A DNA stretch of 64,000 bases, taken from positions 20,254-84,253 of the forward strand of contig NZ_JGVW01000047.1 of the NCBI RefSeq assembly GCF_000687455.2, in the 5' to 3' direction. Made by a program: the position numbers and the translations under genes. The notes beneath the pieces were generated by a model. That model saw only the letters and a program-made list of their open reading frames with translations. It was not told the origin of the DNA and did no database searches. The stretch comes from Burkholderia sp. lig30. GTDB lineage: Bacteria; Pseudomonadota; Gammaproteobacteria; Burkholderiales; Burkholderiaceae. This document shows positions 1 through 7,537 of the stretch, piece by piece (position 1 is the stretch's first letter; each line of letters starts with the position of its first letter).

Positions 1-2
1 TG

Positions 3-1067
3 TCCAGTGTCCCGAACCCGCCGCCGTTTACGCTGTACAACGCGTCCGTCAGCGTGTCGTACGTGCTCGACGTGTTCGGCGCCAACCGGCGCGCGCTCGA
101 AGCGCTGATGGCCCAGGTCGACTACCAGTCGTACGAGCTCGACGCGGCACGCCTGACGCTGGCGGGCAACGTCGTGTCCGGCGCGATCCGGCGCGCGTCG
201 CTGCAGCGGCAGATCGCGCTGACGACGCAGCTCGTCGGCGCGCAGACGCGCCAGTTGCGGATCGCCGAAGCCCGCCACGCGGCGGGCGGCGCATCGCTGG
301 CCGACGTGCACAGCCAGCGCACGCTGCTCGCGCAGACGCAGGCGTCGCTGCCGCCGCTCGCGGCCCAGCTCGCGCAGGCCGAGCATCGGCTGGCGATCCT
401 GCTCGGCGTGCCGCCATCGCAAGCGGACCTACCGGACGTGCCGCTCGACGCGCTGCGCCTGCCCGATACGCTGCCGGTCACGCTGCCGTCGACGCTGGCG
501 CGCGAACGGCCCGACATCCGGGCCGCGGAAGCGCTGCTGCATCAGGCCAGCGCGAACGTCGGCGTCGCGACCGCGAACCTGTATCCGCGCTTCGCGATCT
601 CGGCCGGCGCGGGTTCGGAGCGCACGCGGATCGCCGACGTCGTGAGCGGGCTGAACATCTGGAACGTCGGCCTCAACCTGACGCAGCCGGTTTTTCACGG
701 CGGCGAACTACGCGCGAAGAAGCGCGCATCGGAAGCGGCCTATGACGCGGCATTCGCCGGCTACCGGCAGACCGTGCTGCAGGCGCTGCAACAGGTCGCT
801 GACGCCATGCGAGCGGTCGAAGCCGACGCGTCGGCGTTGCAGTCGCGCGACCGCGCGGCGCAAGAGGCGGCCGCGGCCGACGCGATCGCCGGCGCACGAT
901 ATGCGGCGGGCGGGATCAGCCAGTTCGCGCTGCTCGATACACAGCGGCAGGCGCTGCAGACGGCGCTCGACCGCACCCGCGCCCAGGCGGACCGGCTCGC
1001 CGACACGGCGGCGCTGTTTCAGGCATTGGGGGGAAGCGCGAGTGGCGTCGCGAACACCGCTGAGTGA
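3..1067 (+). CDS. RND efflux system outer-membrane factor (NodT/OprM family), 5'-truncated
   Basis: The frame is already open at the window edge and ends with TGA, so about 354 C-terminal residues are visible and the signal peptide and lipobox are missing. The protein has the long alpha-helical Ala/Leu/Gln-rich heptads and the internal duplication of TolC-like outer-membrane factors. Recognisable family stretches are LARERPDIRAAEALLHQASANVG near the middle, NLYPRFAISAGAG, and a repeat of the helical hairpin towards the C-terminus. In this family the protein forms the outer-membrane channel of a tripartite RND drug pump, and the inner-membrane pump and adaptor genes would be expected just upstream, outside the window. 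The substrate cannot be inferred. A convergent porin gene follows. Confidence 0.9.
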   Translation, partial: SSVPNPPPFTLYNASVSVSYVLDVFGANRRALEALMAQVDYQSYELDAARLTLAGNVVSGAIRRASLQRQIALTTQLVGAQTRQLRIAEARHAAGGASLADVHSQRTLLAQTQASLPPLAAQLAQAEHRLAILLGVPPSQADLPDVPLDALRLPDTLPVTLPSTLARERPDIRAAEALLHQASANVGVATANLYPRFAISAGAGSERTRIADVVSGLNIWNVGLNLTQPVFHGGELRAKKRASEAAYDAAFAGYRQTVLQALQQVADAMRAVEADASALQSRDRAAQEAAAADAIAGARYAAGGISQFALLDTQRQALQTALDRTRAQADRLADTAALFQALGGSASGVANTAE

Positions 1068-1147
1068 GCGTCACCCGTCCCCGACGCACGGCGCAACGAT
1101 CTCCGATGCTTGAATCGCACCGCATCCCGTTATCCCGGAAATGCAAA

Positions 1148-1175
1148 AACCCCGCGCTCCGAAAAGCGCGGGGTT
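1148..1175 (-). terminator. Rho-independent terminator of the porin gene
   Basis: A perfect 11-bp inverted repeat (arms 1148-1158 and 1165-1175, six-base loop) with a GC-rich core (CCCCGCGCT/AGCGCGGGG) is followed, reading the minus strand, by five T residues. It lies about 75 bases past the porin stop, in the gap between two convergent genes. It may also stop transcription from the efflux gene on the other strand, but the T-run favours the minus strand. Confidence 0.8.
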
Positions 1176-1250
1176 CGGCCAGCAGCCCGCGCCAGCCCCG
1201 AGGCCGGCCGGCTGCCGCGTTCCGGTGCGGCGCACGCGCGCCGCGCGGAA

Positions 1251-2471
1251 TCAGAAGCGGTGGATCAGGCCGACGCCCACGCCCACCTGGCTGCGCGACG
1301 TCGATGGCGACGAGTTGAAGCCGTCGCCGATCGACGCGACCGCGTCGACGATCTTGCCGTTGATCAGCGTCTGGCCCTGCGCGCGCTGGTATGCCTCGAC
1401 CGCGTACAGGCCGGTGCGCTTCGACAGGCTGTAGTACTGCGACGCCGTGACCTGGTGATACTTCGCCGAATCCGAGACGCCGTTCGCCTGCGACGCGCTC
1501 GTGTACGCATAGCCCAGGCCGAAATCCCACGTCGCCGTCGGCTTCCAGTGCAGCACGGCGCCGGCCGTGTTGAAGATCGCCGTGTTGCGGAATGCCGAAC
1601 CCGAGCCCGGGACGTACTGCACGTTCGAGTACGACACCGAGATGTCCCACGCCGGCGTGAACTGGTAGCCGGCCGTGACCGCGACGCGCTGCTGCGCCTG
1701 CGCCGTCTGGTAGCCGCTGTTGATTGCCGAGACTGCCGTCTGGTTGCCGTCGCCGCTCGTGGTCAGCCCGTTCTGCACGGTCGAGTTCGCCCCCCACACG
1801 CCGCCGCCCAGTGTCGCGTTGTTGACGCGCTGGAAACCGGCCGCGATGCCTGCCGGGCCGTTGATGTACTGGATCGCCGCGCTCCACGTCGAGCCGCGGT
1901 TCACGCTGCCCGCCACGCCGCCGAACGAGTACGAGCCGCCGACCGTGAGGCCGTAGAAGCTCGGCGACATGTAGACGAGCGAGTTGTTCGAGCGGTAGAG
2001 CGTGTCCAGCGAGTCGATATCACCCGGGTGCGCGCCGAAATAGCCGGTCAGCCAGTTGGTCGGGCTATACGGCGACAGCAGCGTGTAGTAGGCGGTGTAC
2101 TGGCGGCCGGCCGTCAGCGTACCGTACGTCGGATCGGTCAGGCCGACCCACGCCTGGCGGGTGAAGATGCCGCCCGAGAAGGTCGACGCGCCGTTCGCGG
2201 TGTTCACGCCCGCTTCGAGCTGGAAAATCGCCTTCGAGCCGCCGCCCAGATCTTCCGCGCCCTTCAGGCCGAAGCGGCTGCCCGCCCACACGCCTGTCGT
2301 CATCTTCCATGCCGCGTGGCCGCCGCTGGTGGCGCCGACGCTCGGCGCCGCGCTGCTCTGATAGGAAAGACCGTTGTCGACGATACCGTACAAGGTCACG
2401 CTGCTTTGTGCGTGAGCCGTGGCCGCCGCGAGACCGGCGGCCGTCATGGCGACAGCGACGCGCTTTTTCAT
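1251..2471 (-). CDS. Gram-negative general porin (trimeric beta-barrel)
   Basis: This 406-residue protein starts MKKRVAVAMTAAG with a Sec signal peptide cleaved after AHA, giving mature QSSVTLYGIVDNG. That is the typical N-terminus of Burkholderia/Neisseria-type porins (Porin_4 family). It ends in ...VGVGLIHRF, with the terminal Phe used for outer-membrane assembly. Repeated aromatic/Gly beta-strand patterns and the FGLKGAEDLGGG and TAGRQYTAYY motifs fit a 16-stranded barrel. The ORF could extend upstream to 2612, but the start at 2471 is preferred because a GGAG Shine-Dalgarno sits just upstream and the signal peptide begins there. Role: passive diffusion of small hydrophilic solutes; specificity unknown. 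A second, divergent porin is encoded at 53.8 kb. Confidence 0.95.
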   Translation of the reverse strand: MKKRVAVAMTAAGLAAATAHAQSSVTLYGIVDNGLSYQSSAAPSVGATSGGHAAWKMTTGVWAGSRFGLKGAEDLGGGSKAIFQLEAGVNTANGASTFSGGIFTRQAWVGLTDPTYGTLTAGRQYTAYYTLLSPYSPTNWLTGYFGAHPGDIDSLDTLYRSNNSLVYMSPSFYGLTVGGSYSFGGVAGSVNRGSTWSAAIQYINGPAGIAAGFQRVNNATLGGGVWGANSTVQNGLTTSGDGNQTAVSAINSGYQTAQAQQRVAVTAGYQFTPAWDISVSYSNVQYVPGSGSAFRNTAIFNTAGAVLHWKPTATWDFGLGYAYTSASQANGVSDSAKYHQVTASQYYSLSKRTGLYAVEAYQRAQGQTLINGKIVDAVASIGDGFNSSPSTSRSQVGVGVGLIHRF

Positions 2472-2892
2472 TGAATCTCCGTCCTGAAAGAATTGATTCT
2501 TTTGTGGTGTGGTTTGCTGCACATGTGCGAGTACATGTGAAACCGATTCTGACGGATTACCGACTATTCCCCAATACGGCCGGTCGGTCATCGTATGATC
2601 GACGCAACGCAATGACTCACTAAATAGTTAGTTCGCGTGCCTGACGGTACGCCTGACGCGGCTTTCCGCCAATTCCCGGTGAAAACCCTAGCTTTACATT
2701 TCGACGGGCGCCGCACGGGCGTCCGATGTCGTCATACGCCCGAACACATATCCGCAGACGCATCGCTCCGAACCCAACAAAAACAGACGAGCAAGCATGC
2801 CGAACGAACGGCATGCCGTTGCTTCGGCAACCGAAACGATGTCGGAGTCCAGCGGGGGATTTCCGGGAAAACCCGAAGAAGGGAAACGAGAT
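2472..2892. other. Intergenic region upstream of the porin; no gene seen
   Basis: About 420 bases carry no convincing coding frame. The porin-proximal part has two ACATGT palindromes six bases apart (2521-2526 and 2533-2538), the first inside the 10-bp palindrome GCACATGTGC, and a short inverted repeat ACTAA-N4-TTAGT at 2619-2632. These could be operator half-sites for the porin promoter, but I cannot assign a regulator. Confidence 0.35.
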
Positions 2893-2917
2893 ACACCCCG
2901 GCGGAACGCCGGGGTGT
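2893..2917 (-). terminator. Hairpin after the squalene/phytoene synthase gene
   Basis: A perfect 11-bp inverted repeat (ACACCCCGGCG at 2893-2903, CGCCGGGGTGT at 2907-2917) with a three-base loop lies about 30 bases past the stop of the minus-strand gene. The following minus-strand sequence (ATCTCGTTTCCC) has only a weak T-run, so termination efficiency is uncertain. Confidence 0.5.
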
Positions 2918-2946
2918 CGGCGGGACGGCGGCCGCGAACGGCCGGT

Positions 2947-4008
2947 TCAGTGTGCGGGACGGGCGATCAGCGTATCGACGGCATCGACGAGACGTGTCAC
3001 GCGCGAGCGGATCGCGGCATTCGAGCCGACGATCGCGAGCGAGCCGGCCATGATCCGGTACACGCGCTTGCGCGGCACCTTGGCCGGGGATGCGGGATCG
3101 AGCCAGGCGTCGTGGCGGGCGAGCAGCTCCAGCGTCTCGAGGCCGATCAGGATCGGCCACAGGCACGCGAGCCGCAGCCGCACGAAGCGGCGTGGAATCG
3201 CGAGCGTATACGCGCACGCATCGCGGTACTGCGCCAGCGCGGTGCGCAGCAGGTCGAACAGCACGCCCCGCGCGCGCGCCGACGCAGCCGGCGACAGCAG
3301 TTCGTCCACCGTCAGCCCGTGCGCCGCGAGCACGTCCTGCGGCAGGTAGCAGCGGCCGATCCGAAGATCCTTCGGGCAGTCGCGCAGGATGTTGGTCATC
3401 TGCAGCGCCTTGCCGAAGCGAATCCCCTTCTCCCGCATGTCCGGCAGGTTCCAGCGGCGCGCCGCGCGTGTGTGCGCGGCGGTCATGTCGGTCCAGAATT
3501 CGCCGACGCAGCCGGCGACGAGGTAGGTGTAACGATCGAGGTCGTCGCGCCCGGCGAGCGCGGCGACCTGCCCGGACTGTTCGTCGGGGAACGTGTCCAG
3601 ATCGAATTCCATCCCTGAGGTCAGCGTGGCGACGACCTTCTGGATCGCCGCGCGATCGCCGGCCGCCTGCGCGCGCAGCAGCGCGAGCATCGGCCGCATC
3701 GAGCCGAGCAGGATGTGCTCGTGCGAATCCGCCTGCAGGCGCGTCACGTCGTCGAGCGCGCGCGACAGCGCTTCGCCGTCGTCGAGCCGTTCGATGTTGG
3801 TGCGCAGCGCCGTCAGCAGCTCGGCGCGGCGGCCGGGCGCGACGAGCGCGGTGTCGGCGATCGTGTCGGCCGCGCGCGCCAGCAGGTACGCGAGGCCGAC
3901 CGGATCGCGCATGCCGTCGGGCAGCACGCGCAGCGTCAGATAGAAGGATCGGGAAACGTTCTTTAAGAGTTCGCCGAGAAGATAAGCAGGGTCGGTATTG
4001 GGTGCCAT
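2947..4008 (-). CDS. Squalene/phytoene synthase family protein
   Basis: This 353-residue soluble prenyl-transferase-like enzyme belongs to the family that condenses two farnesyl or geranylgeranyl diphosphates head to head, giving squalene (for hopanoids) or phytoene. Both Asp-rich Mg-diphosphate motifs are present: DTIAD in the stretch LARAADTIADT (about residues 45-55), and DCPKD in LQMTNILRDCPKDLRIGRCYLP. The early SRSFYLTLRVLP motif and YLVAGCVGEFWTDM are also family hallmarks and resemble squalene synthases more than phytoene synthases. No hopanoid (hpn/shc) or carotenoid gene is visible nearby, so the product is unproven. A terminator-like hairpin ends only about 15 bases before its ATG, and no good Shine-Dalgarno is seen, which makes control of this gene unusual. 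Confidence 0.85.
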   Translation of the reverse strand: MAPNTDPAYLLGELLKNVSRSFYLTLRVLPDGMRDPVGLAYLLARAADTIADTALVAPGRRAELLTALRTNIERLDDGEALSRALDDVTRLQADSHEHILLGSMRPMLALLRAQAAGDRAAIQKVVATLTSGMEFDLDTFPDEQSGQVAALAGRDDLDRYTYLVAGCVGEFWTDMTAAHTRAARRWNLPDMREKGIRFGKALQMTNILRDCPKDLRIGRCYLPQDVLAAHGLTVDELLSPAASARARGVLFDLLRTALAQYRDACAYTLAIPRRFVRLRLACLWPILIGLETLELLARHDAWLDPASPAKVPRKRVYRIMAGSLAIVGSNAAIRSRVTRLVDAVDTLIARPAH

Positions 4009-4023
4009 GTGTCCGGAAAAATC

Positions 4024-4079
4024 GGCATGCGGCGCCCGCGCCGGACGCGCGAACCGTCCCGGCGCGGGCGCCGCATGCC
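4024..4079 (-). terminator. Strong 21-bp stem hairpin between rhodanese gene and squalene/phytoene synthase gene
   Basis: The arms at 4024-4044 and 4059-4079 form a perfect 21-bp GC-rich inverted repeat with a 14-base loop. On the minus strand it is followed by GATTTTTCC, so it has the form of an intrinsic terminator for the upstream rhodanese gene (stop at 4187). The next minus-strand gene begins at 4008, so the hairpin occupies that gene's leader. It either insulates two transcripts or acts as an attenuator. Confidence 0.65.
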
Positions 4080-4186
4080 CGCTGATCGCCGCATCGCCGC
4101 GTCCTGCCGGCGTTCCGCCCGGCGCGGCGATGCAAAATTCCCGCCAGTGTAGTGCATCCGGCGCCGGCCCCGCGCGCCGGGCGGCG

Positions 4187-6364
4187 TCAGATCACGCGAA
4201 AGCCGTGCGTGCCGTCGCGCCCGAGCTGCCCGACCAGCCCGAACTCCCAGTCCAGATAGGCCTGCATCGCGGCGGCGGCATTGTCGGTGCCTTCGTACGG
4301 ACGCCGGTAGCGATCGATCCGCGGCGACGCCAGCCGGGTCTCGCCGCTTTCGAGCGGCAGCCCAGCGTCGATCCAGGCCGCGGTGCCTCCCGCCAGCACG
4401 TGGATCTCCGCGCCGCCAGGCAGCGCGGCCCGCGCATCGGCCGCCGCGAAGCGGGCCAGCAGGCTCGAACCGCAGGTCAGCACATAGCGCTTCGCGGCGG
4501 GGATCGTCGCGAGCGCGTCGCGCAGCTGCGCGCGCAACGCGAACCATGCGCCCGGGATATGGCGCTTCACGTAGTTCGCGCTCGCGGTCAGGTCGATCAC
4601 CGCGACCTCGTCCGGCGCCGCGTCGCGCAGCCACGCCGCCAGCGTCGCCGGCGCGATCTCCGCCACGCCGGGCGTGGCCGGCACGTCGCGCGGCGGCTCG
4701 CCCGTCGCGCCGAACGCGCGCGCATCGGCCGGATCGACCACCCGCACGTCCCAGCCCATCTGCGCGAGCCACGACGCCGTCATGTCGGCACGCACGCCAT
4801 CGTCGTCGGCGAGCACGATCCGCGCGCCGCGCACCGGCGCGTGATGATCGGTTTCCTGCACGAGCTGGCCGCCCGGCGCGCTCAGGAAGCCCGGCAGGTG
4901 GCCCGCCACATACTCGTCGGGCGTGCGCACGTCGAAGCGGTACAGCGTGCGGCCGGGCGCGGCAAGCGCGTCGACGTCGCGCAGCGCGATGCGCGCAACG
5001 CCCGCCCGCTCGGCCACCGCGCGCGCGGCGCGGCGCGCGTCGGCACGCACCGTCTCGCCGACCGGATCGGGAAAGCGCCGCGCCGCGCCATGTTCGAGCG
5101 CCTGGCCCGCCAGCGTCCAGCCGATCGTGCCGTTGCGCAGCGCCGCGACCGGGTTCGGCAGGCCCGCGTTGATCAGCGACTGCGTGCCGATGATGCTGCG
5201 CGTGCGGCCCGCGCAGTTGACGATCACCTGCGTCGCCGGGTCCGGCGCGAGCGCGCGCACGCGCAGCACCAGCTCCGCGCCGGGCACGCTCGTCGCGGTC
5301 GGGATGCTCATCGTCTGGTATTCGTCGAAACGGCGCGCATCGACGATCACCACGTCCGCGCGCGCGTCGATCATGCGCTGGACCTCCTGCGCCGGCAGCG
5401 ACGGCGTATGGCGCGCCGCCTCGACCCATTCGCCGAACGACTTGCTCGGCACGTTCACGTCGATGAACAGCTCGCCGCCGGCGTCGCGCCAGCCCGCGAG
5501 ACCGCCTTCGAGCAGCCCGACCTTTGTGTAGCCGAGCCGCGCGAGCACGTCGGCCGCGCGCGGCGCGAGATCCTCGCCGAGCGCGTCGCCGTAGACGACG
5601 ATCGGCGTGTCGCGGCGAGGAATCCGCGTCCACGCGTCGAGTTCCAGCTTCGACAGCGGAAAGTTCGCGGCCCACAGCGGATGGCCTTGTGCGTACGGGT
5701 CTTCCTCGCGCACGTCGATCAGCGCGATTTCGTCACTGGCCAGCAGACGAGCGCGCATGTCCGCAGCGGACCACGCGGGGTATGAATGGGAGGTATTCGA
5801 ATAGCCGGACACGAACGGCTTGACGGTGCCGTCGTCGAGGAACACCGCGCGTTCGACCTTGCCGATGTCGGCGCCATACACGTGGATGCTGATCGACACC
5901 CGATCGGCAAGCGCGTTGCTGACGCGATGGATGTCGCCGACGCGCGGCGACACCGCCTCCACCTGCCCGGGCCGAAGCTGCACGGCGTCGCCCGCGGCGG
6001 CCGGCCGGCCGCCTGCGTCGAGGCTGTACGGCTGCGAGAACTCGGCACCGCGCAGCATGCCGATCAGCCCCCAGACGGTGTGATTGTGGATCGGCGTGGT
6101 CTGGCCCGGCCCCCAGACGAAGCTCACGACGGAGAACCGCTCGTCCGGGTCGCGGTACAGCAGATATTGGCGATAGCGCGCCGGATCCGGCTGCGCGTAC
6201 GCGTCGGGCAGCCAGTCGTCGCGTGCGACCAGCGCGGCCAGCAGCGCGCCGCCCTCGTCGAGAATCCGCGGCTCGTCCGCGCCGGACGCGAGCAGCGCGT
6301 CCAGCCCGTCGACGAACCGGCGCAACGGCGCGGACGAAGGTTCCTGCAACGAAAGCGTACTCAT
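4187..6364 (-). CDS. Cysteine-dioxygenase-like cupin fused to four rhodanese domains
   Basis: This 725-residue fusion begins with a thiol-dioxygenase cupin (about residues 60-180) with the iron-binding signature PIHNHTVWG (His93, His95) and a third ligand in GDIHRV (His146), as in cysteine or 3-mercaptopropionate dioxygenases. Four rhodanese domains follow (about 195-295, 320-425, 455-545 and 565-672). Only the second (VNCAGRTRS, Cys384) and the fourth (LTCGSSLL, Cys631) keep an active-site Cys; the first has YGDALGED and the third ADDDGVRA. This is the usual catalytic/non-catalytic alternation. Expected role: oxidise a small thiol and handle the sulfane sulfur or sulfite, in the cytoplasm. 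ATG at 6364 was chosen over 6424, which runs through the divergent promoter. Divergent LysR and neighbouring Ssu-like genes support a sulfur role. Confidence 0.88.
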   Translation of the reverse strand: MSTLSLQEPSSAPLRRFVDGLDALLASGADEPRILDEGGALLAALVARDDWLPDAYAQPDPARYRQYLLYRDPDERFSVVSFVWGPGQTTPIHNHTVWGLIGMLRGAEFSQPYSLDAGGRPAAAGDAVQLRPGQVEAVSPRVGDIHRVSNALADRVSISIHVYGADIGKVERAVFLDDGTVKPFVSGYSNTSHSYPAWSAADMRARLLASDEIALIDVREEDPYAQGHPLWAANFPLSKLELDAWTRIPRRDTPIVVYGDALGEDLAPRAADVLARLGYTKVGLLEGGLAGWRDAGGELFIDVNVPSKSFGEWVEAARHTPSLPAQEVQRMIDARADVVIVDARRFDEYQTMSIPTATSVPGAELVLRVRALAPDPATQVIVNCAGRTRSIIGTQSLINAGLPNPVAALRNGTIGWTLAGQALEHGAARRFPDPVGETVRADARRAARAVAERAGVARIALRDVDALAAPGRTLYRFDVRTPDEYVAGHLPGFLSAPGGQLVQETDHHAPVRGARIVLADDDGVRADMTASWLAQMGWDVRVVDPADARAFGATGEPPRDVPATPGVAEIAPATLAAWLRDAAPDEVAVIDLTASANYVKRHIPGAWFALRAQLRDALATIPAAKRYVLTCGSSLLARFAAADARAALPGGAEIHVLAGGTAAWIDAGLPLESGETRLASPRIDRYRRPYEGTDNAAAAMQAYLDWEFGLVGQLGRDGTHGFRVI

Positions 6365-6426
6365 CGGCGGCCTCTTCGAATATGATGATTTGACATGATG
6401 CACCTGAAATACCATGCAGAACAAAC
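6365..6426. promoter_or_regulatory. Divergent promoter region, rhodanese fusion / LysR
   Basis: The 62-base gap between the two divergent start codons is AT-rich compared with its flanks and includes TTGACA at 6390-6395 (a perfect -35 hexamer for the plus strand), but no matching -10 at 16-18 bases. LysR regulators normally bind such shared gaps at T-N11-A sites and control both genes. The operator cannot be pinned down by eye. Confidence 0.45.
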
Positions 6427-7344
6427 ATGAAAATTAGCGATATCGACGCTTTTGCAGCGGTCGTGCGCTGCCAGTCGCTCAGCCAGGCGGCGGCGGAGCT
6501 CGGCATCACGCAGCCTGCGATCACGCGGCGCGTGCAGAACCTCGAGGAAGCGCTCGGCGTGATGCTGCTCGACCGCAACACGAAGCCGCCGCGCCCGACC
6601 GACATCGGCTGGCGGGTTCACGAACAGTGCCGCGCGATCCTGCGCGAGGTCGACGCGCTGCGCGAGCTGACGGCCGCGCACCTGCCGCCGGCCGGCGCGT
6701 TCCGTCTCGGGCTCACGCAGGGCATCGGCGAGCTGATGCTGCTCGACCTGCTCGCGACGCTCGGCGAGCGATGGCCGGCGCTGACGCCGCAGATCGTCAC
6801 CGCGTGGGGCGGCACGCTCGTCGAGCGCGTCGCGCGCCGCGAGCTCGACGCGGCGCTCGTGTTCCTCGCGCGGGAGATGGTGCTGCCGCCGCACGTCGAA
6901 GGCGAGCGGCTGCTGACGACGCCGCTCGTCGTGGTCGGCCGCCGCGGCGAGTGGCCGCGACGCAGCTACCGGCTCGCGGACTGCCACGCGCGCGGCTGGG
7001 TGCTGAATCCGGACGGCTGCGGGTTTCGCGCGGGGCTGCGGCGCGCGCTCGACGCGCAGGGCCTGCCGCTGCAGGTCAGGCTCGACACCTACGGCCGCGA
7101 ACTGCAGCTGCAGAGCGTCGCGAACGGCGCCGGCCTCGGCCTCGTGCCGCTGCCGCTCGTCGAGCGCAGCCCGCTTCGCGATGCACTCGACATCCTTCAG
7201 GTCGCGGACTTCAAGCCCCAGATCGATCTGTGGCTGCTCAGGCGCGAAGACGCGAGCCGGTTCGCCGCCCCGCTCACCGCGCTCGGCGACCAGGCACGCC
7301 AGTGCTTCGCGCGTCTGAGCGACGCGGCGAACGACGCAGCCTGA
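6427..7344 (+). CDS. LysR-family transcriptional regulator
   Basis: This 305-residue protein has an N-terminal winged helix-turn-helix (residues 1-60, MKISDIDAFAAVVRCQSLSQ, TQPAITRRVQNLE) and a C-terminal periplasmic-binding-protein-like effector domain (about 90-290). It is divergent from the dioxygenase/rhodanese fusion with a 62-base gap, the classic arrangement for a LysR regulator and its target. By context it probably responds to a sulfur compound. It is not an obvious CysB or Cbl orthologue. It may also control the acyl-CoA-dehydrogenase-like gene and the Ssu-like operon, but that is inference. Confidence 0.9.
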   Translation: MKISDIDAFAAVVRCQSLSQAAAELGITQPAITRRVQNLEEALGVMLLDRNTKPPRPTDIGWRVHEQCRAILREVDALRELTAAHLPPAGAFRLGLTQGIGELMLLDLLATLGERWPALTPQIVTAWGGTLVERVARRELDAALVFLAREMVLPPHVEGERLLTTPLVVVGRRGEWPRRSYRLADCHARGWVLNPDGCGFRAGLRRALDAQGLPLQVRLDTYGRELQLQSVANGAGLGLVPLPLVERSPLRDALDILQVADFKPQIDLWLLRREDASRFAAPLTALGDQARQCFARLSDAANDAA

Positions 7345-7364
7345 ACGCCGCTGCGCACCGCCCG

Positions 7365-7409
7365 GCTCTGGCTGCTCTGGCTGCTCTGGCTGCTCTGGAG
7401 GCTCTGGAG
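7365..7409. repeat. 9-bp tandem repeat between LysR and flavoprotein genes
   Basis: Five consecutive 9-base units occur: three GCTCTGGCT, then two GCTCTGGAG, followed by a decayed copy. They lie in the gap of about 190 bases between two convergent genes, with no other feature seen there. On the minus strand the frame reads as PEQ/PEP repeats, but this is not a real gene. Copy number probably varies by slippage. Confidence 0.75.
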
Positions 7410-7537
7410 GCTCGGGCGGTATTGGCGATACTGGTGGCCCAGGCGGCACAGATTGCACGGGTGACCCAAGCAGCACTGGAAGCACTGGCTGCACGGATGT
7501 CGCAAGCGGCCCAAGCGGCGCGGCCGCAGCCCGTCGT

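Noticed and set aside
1110..2474. A 454-codon plus-strand frame across the first porin
   Set aside because: The minus-strand frame has a signal peptide, ribosome site and porin motifs; the plus-strand product is Arg/Ala-rich and unlike any protein.
6384..6412. A full sigma-70 promoter for the LysR gene from TTGACA at 6390
   Set aside because: No -10 hexamer with three or more key matches occurs 16-18 bases downstream, so only the region, not the promoter, is reported.
7365..7409. Possible CRISPR array
   Set aside because: The units are 9 bases with no spacers; no Cas genes are present. The same applies to the 7-bp and 6-bp repeats near 53.5 and 54.9 kb.
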